A stretch of DNA of 64,000 nt from Pinus tabuliformis (GCA_031772625.1 CM062812.1:734983714-735047713), one strand, 5' to 3'. Numbered from the stretch's first letter, positions 32,380 through 45,330 are shown. The notes: generated from the sequence alone by a model not told the origin. Numbers and translations are program-made.

Positions 32380-35300
32380 AAGGTCCATATAATTTACCTA
32401 TTTATGAGCCTCATCAAGAAACTCCCTCTACAATTGTACATATCAACCATTTTACCTTTCATGCCTTTTCTTTTGCGTAAGCATCCCTTGCAAAAGTTGC
32501 CTCTAAACCTCCTAAGACTATTGCTAGCTCTTCGAGCATTATCAATATCAAAAATGATCATCTTAAATATCCTATTCATGGCACAACCATTGTTGAGGAA
32601 CATGTTCACTCACTGCATGTTACATCTCTAATGCATAGCCCTTTGTCATCCCCTCATACTACCATACCCTCTGCAACCGTTTATGGCCATCCTTCTCAGA
32701 AGGCTAACCCTGAGGACACGAATGATAACATCAATAATATGGAAATTAGTTTTGAGAATAAAGTTATAATTAAATTGGAGGAATCTAGAAACCACTCTTA
32801 AACCACCTCTGAAACTTTTGTCTACAGCACAGCCTAAGCCCACCCTTGTTATTTCCACAACATAGCTTTCCTCACTCAGTCAAGGTGCAGTTTATTTTTA
32901 GGGAGCTTTTTATATATTTGAAAAATCTTTTGACATAATTCCCCTTCTACCATCTCATGTCATTACCAAAATTTTTGAAGACTCTCAGCAGGAGTAGGCT
33001 TAGGAGCTAGAGACTTCACCACAAGAGCAGTCTGAGAAATTTGTTACCAGTGGCCAACCCTTGCAAGCTAAAATTTCTTTGACCGACAATGTTTCTATCT
33101 CAAATATTCAAACCTGGTCTTCACAACTATTATTTCAATTTATTAGGCCTTCATTGAATCAATTAGAATATGAGTTAGCTCTTGCTAACTCCAAGTACAT
33201 TGAGCATGTCAACATACATGAATAGCAGCATAACAAATTCCTCAGTGTTGTGCAAGAAGGAGATCAATTGCATGTGGAAAAAGAGAAACACATGAACCAA
33301 GTCGGTGAAATAAGTTCCAAGATATGACACATGTGGCCAATTGTCACAAAAATTCCCCTAAAGCCCTAGAAGATTTTTATTTATGTGAGCCCTCACAACG
33401 TCTCAATTTTCTCGAGATTATATATACAGATTTAGTTTATCCTAACAATGATTTGCATACTACTATTGTTGAATTGCAAAGTTCTATCCTAGACCCTACA
33501 ATGTACTATAAGTAATATGTGACCGAAACTATCGAGAAGGATTTGAGTACTAGAGCTATTCTTCGACAATGTAGAAAAGGTTCCCAAGAAATATTTCGCC
33601 AAGTTCAAGATTATCCTAGATTACTCGCTCAGTGAAAAAGCTTCTCTATCCATTAAGGGAATAAATAAAACATCTGATAGAGAAAGCTCTAGTATCTACT
33701 CACTTGACACAACAACAGACATTGAAAAGTAGATTCATGGTTTAGAGGATGAGTCACATAGAGTCAAGATTGTTCTTCGTTAACTTGAATCTATTTCCAA
33801 AGCAAAATTCATGAAGCTTTGTATTCTAACCCTGATCGAGATAGCTAGTGGAAAACTTTGCTTGCCTTCTAGCTTGAACAATGAACTACTGAAAGCACCA
33901 CTAAGTTTCTTAAACAAGTTATCGCTTTACTTACGAAATGGACATCTAGAATCGATGAATACAATAATTTTAATGGTGAAACTTTGCAGAAAATTATGGA
34001 TTTGTGTCCTTCATTTGAAGGAGAAATAGCATAATAGGAAGAGAGAGAACTAACAACAATCATGCAACCACATGAAGATCCAAGTTTGCAGACAAAGGAT
34101 TGACTCGAGGGAGAGTCAATAGATTTTGTTTGGGGCCTATTGTGTCCTTTGTCTTTTAATTTTTTTATCATTTTATGCCGGAAAAGAGTCATAGTGATGA
34201 TCAACGAAAGAAGAAAAGTAGATGGAAAAGCAAGTAAGAAAACTTGAACATAAAGGACAAAGCAGCAAGGAAAGAAATTGGTTGTCTCAGGATTTTCCAA
34301 ATCCTTGGAAAAGGGATTTAGGCGTTATTTTTAAAGCAAACATTTATGGCCATCCTTCTCAGAAGGCTAACCCTGAGGACACGAACGATAACATCAATAA
34401 TATGGAAATTAGTTTTGAGAATAAAATTATAATCGAATTGGAAGAATCTAGAAACCACTCTTAAACCACCTCTGAAACTTTTGTCTACAGCACAGCCTAA
34501 GCCCACCCTTGTTATTTCCACAACATAGCTTTCCTCACTCAATCAAGGTGTAGTTTATTTTCAGAGAGCTTTTTATATATTTGAAAAATATTTTGACATA
34601 GTTCCCCTTCTACCATCTCATGTCACTACCAAAATTTTTGAATACTCTCAGCAGGAGTAGGCTTGGGAGCTAGAGACTTCACCACAAGGACAATCTAAGA
34701 AATTTGTTACCAGTGGCCAACCCTTGCAAGCTAAAATTTCTTTGACTGACAATGTTTCTATCTCAAATATTCAAACCTGGTCTTCACAACTATTATTTCA
34801 ATTTATCGGGCTTTCATTGAATCAATTAGAAGATGAGTTAGCTCTTGCTAAGTCCAAGTACACTGAGCATGTCACCATACATAAATAACGGCATAAAAAA
34901 TTCCTCAGTGTTGTGCAAGAAGGAGATCAATTGCATGTGGAAAAAGAGAAACGCATGAACCAAGTTGGTGAAATAAGTTCCAAGATATGACACATGTGGC
35001 CAATTGTCGCAAAAATTCTCCCTAAAGGCCCAAAAGAATTTTATTTATGTGAGCCCTCACAAAGTCTCAATTTTCTCAAGATTGTCTATACATAATTTGT
35101 TTATCCTAGCAATGATTTGCATCCTACTATTGTTGAATTGCAAAGTTCTATCCCAGACCCTACAATGTACTATAAGTAATATGTGACCGAAACTATTGAG
35201 AAGGATTCGAGTACTAGAGCTATTCTTCAACAATGTAGAAAAGGTTCCCAAGAAATATTTCGCCAAGTTCAAGATTGCCCTAGATTACTCGCTTAGTGAA

Positions 35301-36015
35301 ATAAGCTTCTCTATCCATTAAGGGAATAAATAAAACATCTGATAGAGAAAGCTCTAGTATCTACTCACTTGACACAAAAACACCACTTCTTTAAAAAATA
35401 TGAAGACATTGAAAAGTAGATTCATGGTTTAGAGGATGAGTCACATAGAGTCAAGACTATTCTTCGTTAACTTGAACCTATTTCCAAAGCTAAATTCATG
35501 AAGCTTTGTAATCTAACCCTGATCGAGATACCTAGTGGAAAACTTTGCTTGCCTTCCAGCTTGAACAGTGAACTACTGAAAGCACCACTAAGTTTCTTAA
35601 ACAAGTTACCACTTTACTTATGGAATGGACATCTAGAATCGATGAATACAATAATTTTAATGGTGAAACTTTGCAGAAAATTATGGATTTGTGTCCTTCA
35701 TTTGAAGGAGAAATAGCATAATAGGAAGAAAGAGAACTAACAACAATCATGCAACCGCATGAAGATCCAGGTTTGCAGACAAAGGATTGACTCGAGGGAG
35801 AGTCAATAGATTTTGGTTGGGGCCTACTGGGCCCTTTGTCTTTTAATTTTTTTTTATCATTTTATGCCGGAAAAGAATCATAGTGATGATCAACGAAAGA
35901 AGAAAAGTAGATCATGGAAAAGAAAGTAAGAAAACATGAACATAAAGGACAAAGCAGCGAGGAAAGAAATTGGTTGTCTTAGGATTTTCCAAATCCGTCG
36001 AAAAAGATTTAGGTG
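32380..36015 (+). pseudogene. Decayed, tandemly duplicated ORF of unrecognised family
   Basis: Fragments of + coding sequence occur in two tandem copies. Copy 1 has an upstream part (IVEEHVHSLHVTSL, ~32593) and then shared segments: GHPSQKANPEDTNDNINNMEISFE (both copies), FLSVVQEGDQLHVEKEK, IVELQSSILDPTMYYK, FLKQV..LTKWTSRIDEYNN. Nearly every segment is closed by TAG or TAA within 60-100 codons. The mix of Ser/Pro-rich and charged helical parts resembles the C-terminal half of the ORF at 10776-14284 in style, but I saw no clear sequence match. Retrotransposon-related origin is inferred. Confidence 0.4.
32680..36015. repeat. ~1.66-kb direct tandem duplication
   Basis: Unit 1 runs 32680-34342 and unit 2 34343 to about 36015, both beginning TTTATGGCCATCCTTCTCAG. 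The offset is 1663 bp. The copies differ by scattered substitutions and indels, including about 30 extra bases in unit 2 near 35383-35415. Unit 1 ends GTTATTTTTAAAGCAAACA and unit 2 ends GTTATTTTTAAAATAATC, marking the breakpoint. Confidence 0.93.
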
Positions 36016-36710
36016 TTATTTTTAAAATAATCAAGTAGAAGCGGGACAAAACACTTGGATATCATCAAAGGATCAATTTGGACCAGATCAAGCGACCGTA
36101 GATCAAGACAAAGGGGAAAATATATATAAATATGCACATATTGAGATGAAAAGAAGAGGAGAGAGAGCTATGTCAACATGTTATTGGAATGATATTTGAA
36201 TCTTTTTAAATGTATTATGAATTTAATCTAACTTGTTATGTTCCAACTTTACTGTAGTCTTAAATAGATCTTGTGCAATTTCTATAGATCTGCATTGTAA
36301 TGACTTGGTTCATAATATAATATAATGAAAGTTTTGTAGGGATATATTTGTATGTTCTATGAATAAATTTTGTTGTGTTATGTATCCCTTCTTAAAAAAA
36401 CTTGAATTCTTTATTAGGCTCTTCTATATGTTTGCATATTATTTGCAAGGTTATTTAGGATTTCTAGTACATTTAGATAACTGATGAATAATGTATGTCA
36501 TAATATGAACATCAACACTATCTAAACATCCCATCTAACATTTAAGAAGTCCCTGCATGCCTCTGGTAAGACTTTTCTCCTTTGTAGATGAATGAAAATG
36601 TATGTGTTGCGCTAGACTACGATGAAGTCTTTTGTTGGCAACTAGTGCTTGAACCCTCAGTCTACATGACAAAACTTTTCAGCAACTATATATATATAAT
36701 TAACTTATTC
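36016..36710. other. Non-coding AT-rich stretch
   Basis: No ORF, RNA gene or repeat that I can name. Confidence 0.5.
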
Positions 36711-36975
36711 ATCATTTCTTCCGTCACATCAACCTGTTTTTGATAATATGAAAACTTTTTGGCCAATTTTCTTAAATATTTTCATGTAATTCAACATCCT
36801 CATGGCAATCAATTCAATTTTTTGATTTGGATTCACATAGCCTTTAGAGACATACATTTAGGTAGGAATTAGATTTTTAATGTTATAAAATGATAAGCCA
36901 AAGTTAACTCCCTGATGGGGGTGTTACGAATATAGTATAGGGGTTTGGGACTTTCTGTGTGTGTGTGTGTGCGCA

Positions 36976-37006
<31 letters not shown>

Positions 37007-37370
37007 TATACAATTAACATATTGATCATTTCGTTTATGATCTCCCTTTTAATTAATATTTTACAATATATGAAATTAAATGGCCATTCTATGATCACTA
37101 ATTATGTCCTTTGCATCTTATTCATGGATTTTTCTTCTACATCAACTTTTTATTGATAATATGAGATGTTTTTGGCCAATTTTCTTAAAGCTCTTATTGT
37201 GATGCAACATCCTCACAATAATCAGTTCAATTTTCTCATTTAGATTTACATAGCCTTTAGAGACACACATTTAGGTAGGAATTACATTTATAATGTTAAA
37301 AATTGACATTCCAAAGTTAACTCCCTGATGACGGTGTTACGAAGATAGTAAAGGGGTATCAGACTTTGTG
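36711..37370. repeat. Two diverged direct copies, ~412 bp apart
   Basis: 36711-36955 and about 37129-37370 share long segments (CCTTTAGAGACATACATTTAGGT, CCAAAGTTAACTCCCTGATG, GTTACGAAxATAGTA). The (GT)n/(AC)n tract lies between them. Substitutions are frequent, so the duplication is old. Confidence 0.85.
36956..37003. repeat. (GT)n GCGCATGC (AC)n near-palindromic microsatellite
   Basis: About 8 GT units, GCGCATGC and about 12 AC units form an inverted repeat with one mismatched pair next to the centre. Alternating purine-pyrimidine sequence of this kind can adopt Z-DNA or a cruciform. Confidence 0.95.
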
Positions 37371-39160
37371 AACACCACCCTCATCGTATTAATCATGCAT
37401 TGATGAAGGGTGCATGCACTTGGAATTTTACATGAAGGAGCATGCAACCATCCAGTTGGCATGGGGGTTATGAATTGATGGAGGTGGAGAGTGAAGGAAT
37501 TTGTGAAGTATGGGATGGGGGAGTTAGGAGTCCCTCATCATTTTTTTTAGGATTTGGGTAGCAAGTGTTAGTGGTGAAAACATGCAAAAGATGACAAATT
37601 CCTGATTTTTGTGGCATAGAAATTTGATAGGTCTTGTTTAGGGTGAGATCCAATTTCATAAGCGAGGCATGTAGTCTTAAGATTCCAGAACTTAGTCACC
37701 TTGTGGGAGTTTCTTGGATTTTTCTAGTCTAATTGAGGAGACAACAACTTTCTACAAGAATTAATGGTTAGTGATAGGAAGTGGTAACTCCTATGTGCTT
37801 CTCTTGCTCTCATCAGCTCCTAAATGTATTGGCCTACATAGTTATTTTTGAGTAAATAAGACTTCAAGGTTTAGTTTCTCAGTTATTGAATGTGTTTTAT
37901 AATTTGAGGATTGGGGTCTTTGGAGGATCTATGAGCAAGATTCGGCCTTGGATGTTCAATCGATGTCATCTCAAGGAAGTTGAATTTGAGGTTTCTAGCC
38001 TAAGGGTGGTTTGGGTGCCTTTGGTTGCAAATATTGCCTTGTGTGGTGGGGGGGTCTGGCTATAAATATTTTTGGTTTGTAGTGTTCTAGTGTCTGGGTC
38101 CTAGGTTTTTACATGGTGTGGTTAATGGTGAATAATGTTGAGTCTCTAGTTGAAAAGGAGTTTTGCATCTCCTTTCTTGGTGCATTTTTGTTCGAAGACA
38201 TTTCTCATGGTTGGTGTTTTTGTGACAATGTTATATGGTGGTACCCAGGTCTTGCTAGGGTCGAGTCAAGTTGGAGGTTTTATCCCTTTGTAGGTAGAGG
38301 AAGCCCTTTCAAGGAAGCTAAAGACCCCTCTTGTGTTTCTAAAATTATTCCTAGGAAGAGTTGGAGGAGATGGAGGGGAGGAGCCAGAGCTCATCCAAGT
38401 GAACATGGTGCTACGTGTTTTTTCATGACTTAATGACATCCTATTTTAATGCCATTCCTCTCGAGATGCATTAAGAAATTTGTGAGTTGGAGATTAAAGC
38501 AGGTGAAGAGAGACAATATCTCTTGGACTTAGAATTGTTAGAATGCATGTCAAGATGGGTTCCAAACCCTAGAAAAACTAGGGGAAGACACAAATAGCAC
38601 CTAAATTTAGTGGCTCTCCACAAGAAAATGAAAACTCTTATGGGGATGGTTTTAAGTGATAAGGAGGTAGAAAATGCAACATCTTTGTGTCCATTGATGA
38701 TTTGAAAAGAATATTAAGGAACCTGAGGTTCCGTGTGGACAATATAGTGACCCACTCAATGCATGGGGAAAGGAACATACCTTGTGATTATGAGGGAGGA
38801 GAGCAATTAGATCCCCTAGGATATAGAGCATGAGCTCTCACAACAATCCATTCCTCAAAGAATTATTAGCAAGGGTAAAAGGTGTTGGATATTGTTGGGT
38901 CTCCCATATTTGTTTTAATAAAATTATTGGTTATTTCCCTATTCATAGATATTAGCGATTTAGATGGTTCATAGTTGTAGGCTTCAAGTCTTTTTTTATG
39001 GTTTCATGTCTTAGTCATCAAAGCGTATATTTCTCTCAAAAGTGATAAATTAATGAGGTTTAATGAAGGGTTCAATGCTTTAGATGAAGGACAATTGCAT
39101 CTTATGTTGGTGTTCAATGTATATGAAGTGTGGATAAAGGGTTTTCCTAATGAGGCTTCA

Positions 39161-40012
39161 TGTAGAATTTGAAAGAAATTTTCTATTGCCAACAAAATCA
39201 AACTGAAAACAAGAATCATTAATTTCTTCTACTATTATGTAGAAATGAAAACACATGAAATGAAATGAAACCATCAGAACATAAGGGACATAATTATTTT
39301 AGAGGGGAACCCAACTGGGAAATACCCTCCACTTCTTTTCATTAATTCAGATGGAAGGAGAAATAATTACAATGTCTTGCTTCAATTCTAAAGCACACCC
39401 TGCACTGTAAAATTGTTCTCCTACTTGTTGACCAGATCTAGCCAATGCTTAGCTAATTCTAGCCTCATCCAACCTCTTATTTCATTTCACAAACATGGAT
39501 GAATTAGCCTCCTAAAACATAGTGAAATTCCCTATTTCTTTGTGCAAATCCAAGTGGAATTGATCACCTGCTTAGTGAAAAAAAGATGTAAACTCAATAA
39601 TATACAATTATAAATACAAATGTTCCTTTTCCATCCACTAAATTGGGAAATTCGAATTTCATGCATGATTGGGTAGATTTTTACTTGATTGACTAGTTAA
39701 TTGAGAGATCAATGAGTTAACAATAGTCATAACTATTCAATTGACCTTCAACTCACTCAACTACTAACTAGATCTCTGTGAACTGAGTTCAACTAACAAT
39801 AACTCAACTAGATTTCTAAATATTAGCAATAACCTCATGCATGACTCTACTTCTAGCCTACAAACTCGAGCTTACTAACTTAACTAGTAGACAAGACCAT
39901 GTGACTCCAGTTAACTGCAATCTAAGTCATCTTGATGATGTGGAAAAGTGAATTTTCTCCATTTGACTAATGAACTAGTCAAATAAGGCATTTTCTTGCT
40001 ACAATTTCAACA
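39161..40012 (-). repeat. 3' LTR (minus sense) of the truncated copia derivative
   Basis: Direct repeat of 41786-42652 with many substitutions and small indels; adjoins a purine tract (minus strand) at 40013-40021. Confidence 0.88.
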
Positions 40013-40502
40013 CTCCCTCTTAGCATGAAAATGACTATGCACAACCCCTCCCTCTCACTGTTATTGTTGCTACTACAAAAAATGAAACTGAGAAACATAC
40101 AAAAAACTGAATCAACTATGTCTTTCGGCTACAAATGTCTCCTAATCATCTAATTGCAACTAGTCTTTGTAATTTCTACATGGAAATCTATGTTGTTGTT
40201 GACTGTACTACTCAGCCTCATGCTCTATTGTCAACATTCCTCTGTGCTTCTCATTATCTGACTGCTCCAACTGACACTAATCCTCATGGTACTTAATATT
40301 GTGGGCCCCTGTAGCAAGGGTAATGATCCATGAGAAGAGTATACTGCAATTGTTGTTCCTCTCCCATTGACCCTACCCAAATCTTTTCAACTTTGGGACT
40401 AAGGCTTTACATCACCCCACCTCGCTCCTTAAGGTATAGTTGCATGCATGGAGAAATCTACCTCTAGCTTTTAGATATTTTTAACTCTAACACAAATTTG
40501 TT

Positions 40503-41009
40503 TCATTGTCTAGTAGCAAGATGCTTCAAATTTTCCTTCCCTCTACTGAACATCAAATCATATCCTTTGTCCTCTAACACAACTACATAAATAAAAAATT
40601 TCTTCAACCCAAACACATACATTACATTTTTTAGGTGAAGATGGGAGTCGAGTTCCTTCTTAAAGGTGATAGTGTCAATCCCTTTGGTACTATACATTTC
40701 CATCATCTCCAAGCTCTATGTGTAATTGTAATTCCTTCTCTTCTAGTCTGTTGAAGAATTTCTTCTTGTCATATGATATGAGGCACCCAAATCTAAGTAT
40801 CACTCACTACCTCTTACTACGCTTTCCATGCAAGCAATGAGGATGAAATCCAACTCGAATTTTGATGCAAGAGCATCTCCTCTTGCTGTTGCTATAGGCT
40901 CCTTACTAGATTTCCTTCGCTGACACTTGGTTGTATAATGTCCATACTCATAGTAGTGAAAGAATTTGAATGAGGTCTTTGTTATTGCCATGGTTTTGGC
41001 TAGATTCAA
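40503..41009 (-). pseudogene. Copia gag knuckle and protease-proximal fragment
   Basis: Minus ORF 40800-41009 contains FHYYEYGHYTTKC, a CCHC knuckle that has lost its first two cysteines. Minus ORF 40503-40712 reads LHLKNVMYVFGLKKFFIYV..LEDKGYDLMFSRGK, typical of the segment after the copia protease active site. A polymerase region is absent, so this copy is non-autonomous as well as decayed. Confidence 0.75.
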
Positions 41010-41785
41010 CCTCTCCCTAGGCCATCATGCCTTTGGCCATCTTTCATTTTCCAATTAGAGCACAATCTTATTCCTCATCTGCAAAAGATGTGAAACGATC
41101 TCTAATGTTTATTATGATCTCCTCCTACACCAAATAAAACCAAATCTTCTCCCAATCTAGTAGCTTCTCTCTTCCATTAACTGAATCCTGTTAGTTCTGT
41201 TGGGATTTCAGAAGGCCAAGGAGTGCTAAACTCACAGGTTTAGACGATGGCACATTTTCTCCTAATCCTCCAAGTTCTTCTTGAACTTGAGTGAATCTGG
41301 GTAAGTACTGAGGAGTGGTTTCATTTTTCTACATTCGAATGCTCATACGTTTCTCTCAGGGCCAATTTTCTGGCATTACTACTACTCTAGATGAGATTTG
41401 TGATATTTTTCCACATAACAAAATGAGTCTCCTCTCCATGCAAGTTCAAAACCACATGGTCTCTAACATCCTCCAAAATAATCCTCCTAGCTCTTGTTCT
41501 GTCTTCCTTCCACCAAGAAAGTGCTTATGCATTTGATGTTGCTGGTTCTAGAATATCAGTTTGTGTATATTCCCATACTTCATTTTCATGTATGAAAACT
41601 TCCATCCTATCTTTCCAAACACAAAAATCCTAGGTTCCCTCCAAGACATACTCCAGCCTCAATCTGTTGAAAGATATTTTTCCTTCAACGAAGAGAACTT
41701 GCACCAAAGAATTTGAAAATTGAAATTTATTTGAGAGAAGATATGAAACATGGTTTATATGTAGTCCTCTGATGCTCTAATGCCA

Positions 41786-42652
41786 TGTAGAAACTGCAAA
41801 AAAATTTCTATAGCTAATGAAATCGAACAAAAATCAAGAGACAAAAAATTATTCTACTATTCTGCAGAAAGGAAAACACACAATAGAAACACATGAAATG
41901 ACATGAAACCATCAAAACACAAGGAGCACAATGATTTTATATGGGATCCCATCTGGGAAATACCCATTTGTTGCTTTGCATTAATTTAGATGGGAAAGAA
42001 AAACAATTGCAATTTATTGCTTCAACTCTAAAGCACACCCTGCACTGTAAAATTGTTCTCCTACTTCCTAACCTATTTTGCCCAACACTTATCTAATTCA
42101 AACCTCAACCAACCTCCTATTTTGTTGTGAAATCCAAGAGTAATTAGGGTCCTAAAAGATAGGTAAATTCCATATTTCCTTACGGAAATCCAAGGGGAAT
42201 GTATCATGTGCTCAAGGAAAAAGCATTGTACAATCAACAATATACAATTATAAATACAAATGTGTCATTTCCATCCACTCAAATAGAAAATTCAAGTTCA
42301 CTACATGATTGTGTCTATTTTTAGCTGTTTGACTAGTTAACTGAGATATCAGTGAGCTAACAACAGTCATAACTACTCAATTGACCTTCAGCTAACTCAA
42401 CTAATGATTAGATCTCAGCTAAATGAGTTCAACTAACAATAAATCAACTAGATTGCTAGATTTTAGCAATCAACTCATGTGCAACTTTACTTCTAGCCTA
42501 CAAACTTGAATTTTCTAAATTAGCTAGTAGACAAGGCCATGCCACTATAGCTAAATGTAATCCAAGTCATGTTGTTGATGTGGAAAGTGAAATTTTGTCC
42601 AACTGACTAAGGCACTAGTCAAATGAAGCTTATTCTTGCTACAATTTCAACA
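41786..42652 (-). repeat. 5' LTR (minus sense) of the truncated copia derivative
   Basis: Direct repeat of 39161-40012; decayed tRNA-iMet primer-binding site adjoins it at about 41771-41785 on the minus strand. Confidence 0.88.
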
Positions 42653-42954
42653 CTTCTAATTCGACTTCTTGTGGTTTTTGTGTGGTGGCAACAACAACCC
42701 TGGAACCTTTCCTTTTAGATTTACCCTAGTTTCTTCGTATAGTGTATGAATGTAAAAATTTGTTTTCATTTTCTAAGTTGGGTTCTAAGAGTATATGCCT
42801 GGTCTCATATTTTGATTTTAGTTTATGTATGGCGAAAAAGTTCGAGATGTTATTCCTCCCTCTGGCCACCTAAATGCCTATGATGTACTTTGGTTTTTTG
42901 AAGTAAAATAAGCTTTTTAATTTACAAAAAAAAAAAAGATAAGCCAAAGTTAAC

Positions 42955-44200
42955 ACCTGGATTCAAATCCTTTAAACTTTTTTTGTGTGTGGTCTAATGT
43001 AGTTGACATATATTTTTCAAAGGGTTATATGTGCATTTGATTGAGTTTACTAACTTGTATAGTTATTTAGGATCATTGCACGGAACTAAATAACATACAT
43101 TGAATCAATAATTAAGATGTATAATTAATTTGTGATTGTCTATTTAAAAATAATGAAGGGGAATTTTTATCATGATAGCTATGTCTATTTTAAATATGGA
43201 TTCCAAAATTTAAATTTAATCATTATTAATTATTAAGTAGATGGTGGATATTTAACCTTAATATAATATTTTAGAATATTTTTAGTATATGCCAATCAAA
43301 GGTCGAAATTATTTCCAAAATTGCTATTTTTTTCTTTTTTAATTAAATTCATCAATTAAAAATAATTATTATAATTATCTTAAATAAAGTTATAATTTAG
43401 TTTCGAACGAGGCATAAAATAGATGGTGATGGGTGTATTGTTAAGACACTTTGTTATGTGAATGTCATCGGGTTGTTGTGGTCTAGGATGAGTGTGATCT
43501 CCAAGTGATTTTGACAACGTAGATACCCTTGGGTCGCGATTTCTCAAGCAAAAGTTTAAGCCTATAGTCATCTAGAGGACATAGAAAGGTTGATAAGAAA
43601 AAAAAAGTTCTAATTTAGTTAATTACTATGATTTTTTGAATTTTAGTACCTTGAAATGTATGTTGAAGTGCTTAAATCCTTATAATGCATGGATTCCTAT
43701 GGGCATTTACTAACCATATAATTTATATCGATGCACTAGTATATCTTTATGATGTGTTCATTTTGGAAACATGGTTTTATAATTTTAATTTAATTATCAA
43801 TAATTTCTAGGTTGATGGAAGGAATTTAACTTCTACCTATATTCTAAAATATTCTTAGTAGTATTAAAAAAACAAAGGTTGAGATTTACGAGTCACGAAA
43901 AAAAAATTCACTCTTTTGTGGAAATAGTCACTATAGAAATGAGTAATTAGAGAATATGAAATGAGGTAGAAAAGTATTTAAAAAAATGTCATGAACAAAT
44001 CTATAAAAAAGTTATGTGGTATTTATAAGTCACCGCATTATAACCAATTTTATTTAAAAATTAGAAATCTCCAAATCTATTTTCAAATTAAGAATTTCCA
44101 TAATCAAGTGAAGTTAAATCTTCATCATTAAAAATATTGTTATTTATATATAAAAAGTATACTAATTATTTATATCATTTAAAATAATAATAATGATTTA
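42955..44200. other. AT-rich non-coding stretch
   Basis: Long A/T runs and no supported ORF; the minus ORF 43380-43571 has no signature. Nothing else seen. Confidence 0.5.
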
Positions 44201-45330
44201 AAATACTCTAGATCAGAGTGGTCTACGTGGCAGAATATGGGATTGGGATTGGATTTGGGGACCTCCCTCCTACCACCGGATGTGAAATCAATGGTTGTTA
44301 GTCGAATGGCATGCCACCCCAGGCTCACTAGATGCAAGAATGGTCCCCTCCCACGCTTTTTCCCCTACGACTTTACTCCTTTGTGGTTTTGGAGAATTTA
44401 GTAAGAGACGGAAAGAAAGGGGAGACGACTATATCACACAGTTCAGATGTGGCAAGGTTAGACGGACGGTATGGCAACACTCTCTCGGGAGTGTTTGAGT
44501 ACTGCACCAACTAGGAGTTGGCTATATTTCCTTCCCTCTTTTCCAAAATTTTACGATGTTCCCTTTCTATTTATTGTCACTAGAACACTCAGAGCTTCTG
44601 ATACAAACTCTGTAAACACGGAGGCTCGGCAGCGTCGTGCCAGAACTGTGAGGGTTAGGTCTTGAAGTTGTTTGGTGCAGTGGGTTGATCTGTTGTTAGA
44701 AGAGGCGAATTTGCTTCTTGGCAATCTGTGGGACCATGGGTGCAGGAGAGGCCGTCTCAGTTTTGTCTATTGGAAGCATGGCCCATCTTTGTGTAAAATG
44801 CTTGCGTGGTCTTTGGGGCTTGAACCAGGCTTAGGAAAATTGTGTGGAGGCTCAGGACAAGGAGACTGTTGCAACCGTCCACATGGTGACCCCATCCCAT
44901 TACATGAACATAATCCAAAAATTGGAAGCCAGGAATTCAAAATTTGGAAGCCAAGGTTTCCAAGGAGTGTCTTGAAAATTCTGGTGTTAAAGTGTTTAAT
45001 GAGGTGTCCCATTAGCCTCTTAACATTGGTCAGAAAATTCTGGTGTTAAAGTGTTTAATGAAGTGTCCCATTAGCTTCTTAACATTGTTCATACTAGAGG
45101 AAGAAAGAATCAGTATCTTCGATCAATCAGCGTTCATCGGCAGCAGAAAATGTTGTTGGGATGCTTTCTCCGTGAGAAGCATGAAGATTGAAACTATATC
45201 ATATTCTTCCTCAATGTCATATCAGGGAATCAGTGAAAGATGCGCGATAGTATGAACAAGTTAGATGCTAAGGAAAAACACATCTAGTGTGATTTTAGAC
45301 TCGAATTTAGCCCGAAGAAGGTCGTGGGGC
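44200..45330 (+). pseudogene. Degraded coding-like segment, unrecognised
   Basis: Higher in G+C than its AT-rich surroundings and with overlapping ORFs in all + frames (44295-44498, 44471-44665, 44672-45049, 45043-45255). One frame, from ATG 44739, reads MGAGEAVSVLSIGSMAHLCVK and later KETVATVHMVTPSHYMN and IIQKLEARNSKFG, with stops between. This looks like a decayed host-type gene or processed copy rather than a transposon ORF. I do not recognise the family. A 59-bp tandem duplication (44975-45092) breaks it further. Confidence 0.3.
44975..45092. repeat. 59-bp tandem duplication
   Basis: Copies at 44975-45033 and 45034-45092 start AAAATTCTGGTGTTAAAGTG and differ at a few bases (GAGGTG/GAAGTG, GCCTC/GCTTC). 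Confidence 0.92.

Larger units (their letters stand above)
39161..42652 (-). mobile_element. Truncated copia derivative with LTRs and only gag/protease remnants
   Basis: Direct repeats 39161-40012 (852 bp) and 41786-42652 (867 bp) both begin TGTAGAA and end TTTCAACA on +. On minus the right copy is the 5' LTR: it is followed by TGGCATTAGAGCATC, a decayed initiator-Met primer-binding site. AAGAGGGAG precedes the other LTR as polypurine tract. Flanks are CTTCA (39156-39160) and CTTCT (42653-42657), a target duplication with one change. The ~1.77-kb interior has gag/protease pieces but no integrase, RT or RNase H. The LTRs differ at many sites, so the insertion is old. Confidence 0.87.
36909..42937 (+). 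mobile_element. Candidate LINE (non-LTR retrotransposon), internally interrupted
   Basis: GATAAGCCAAAGTTAAC occurs at 36892-36908 and again at 42938-42954, directly after a poly(A) run (42926-42936): the pattern of a target-primed insertion with a 17-bp target duplication. The 3' end (GTACTTTGGTTTTTTGAAGTAAAATAAGC) resembles plant LINE tails. No RT was found; the interior holds weak ORFs (38113-38433; a charged frame near 38480-38570) and a copia derivative at 39161-42652. The left junction lies inside the 412-bp duplication, which complicates the call. Confidence 0.4.
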
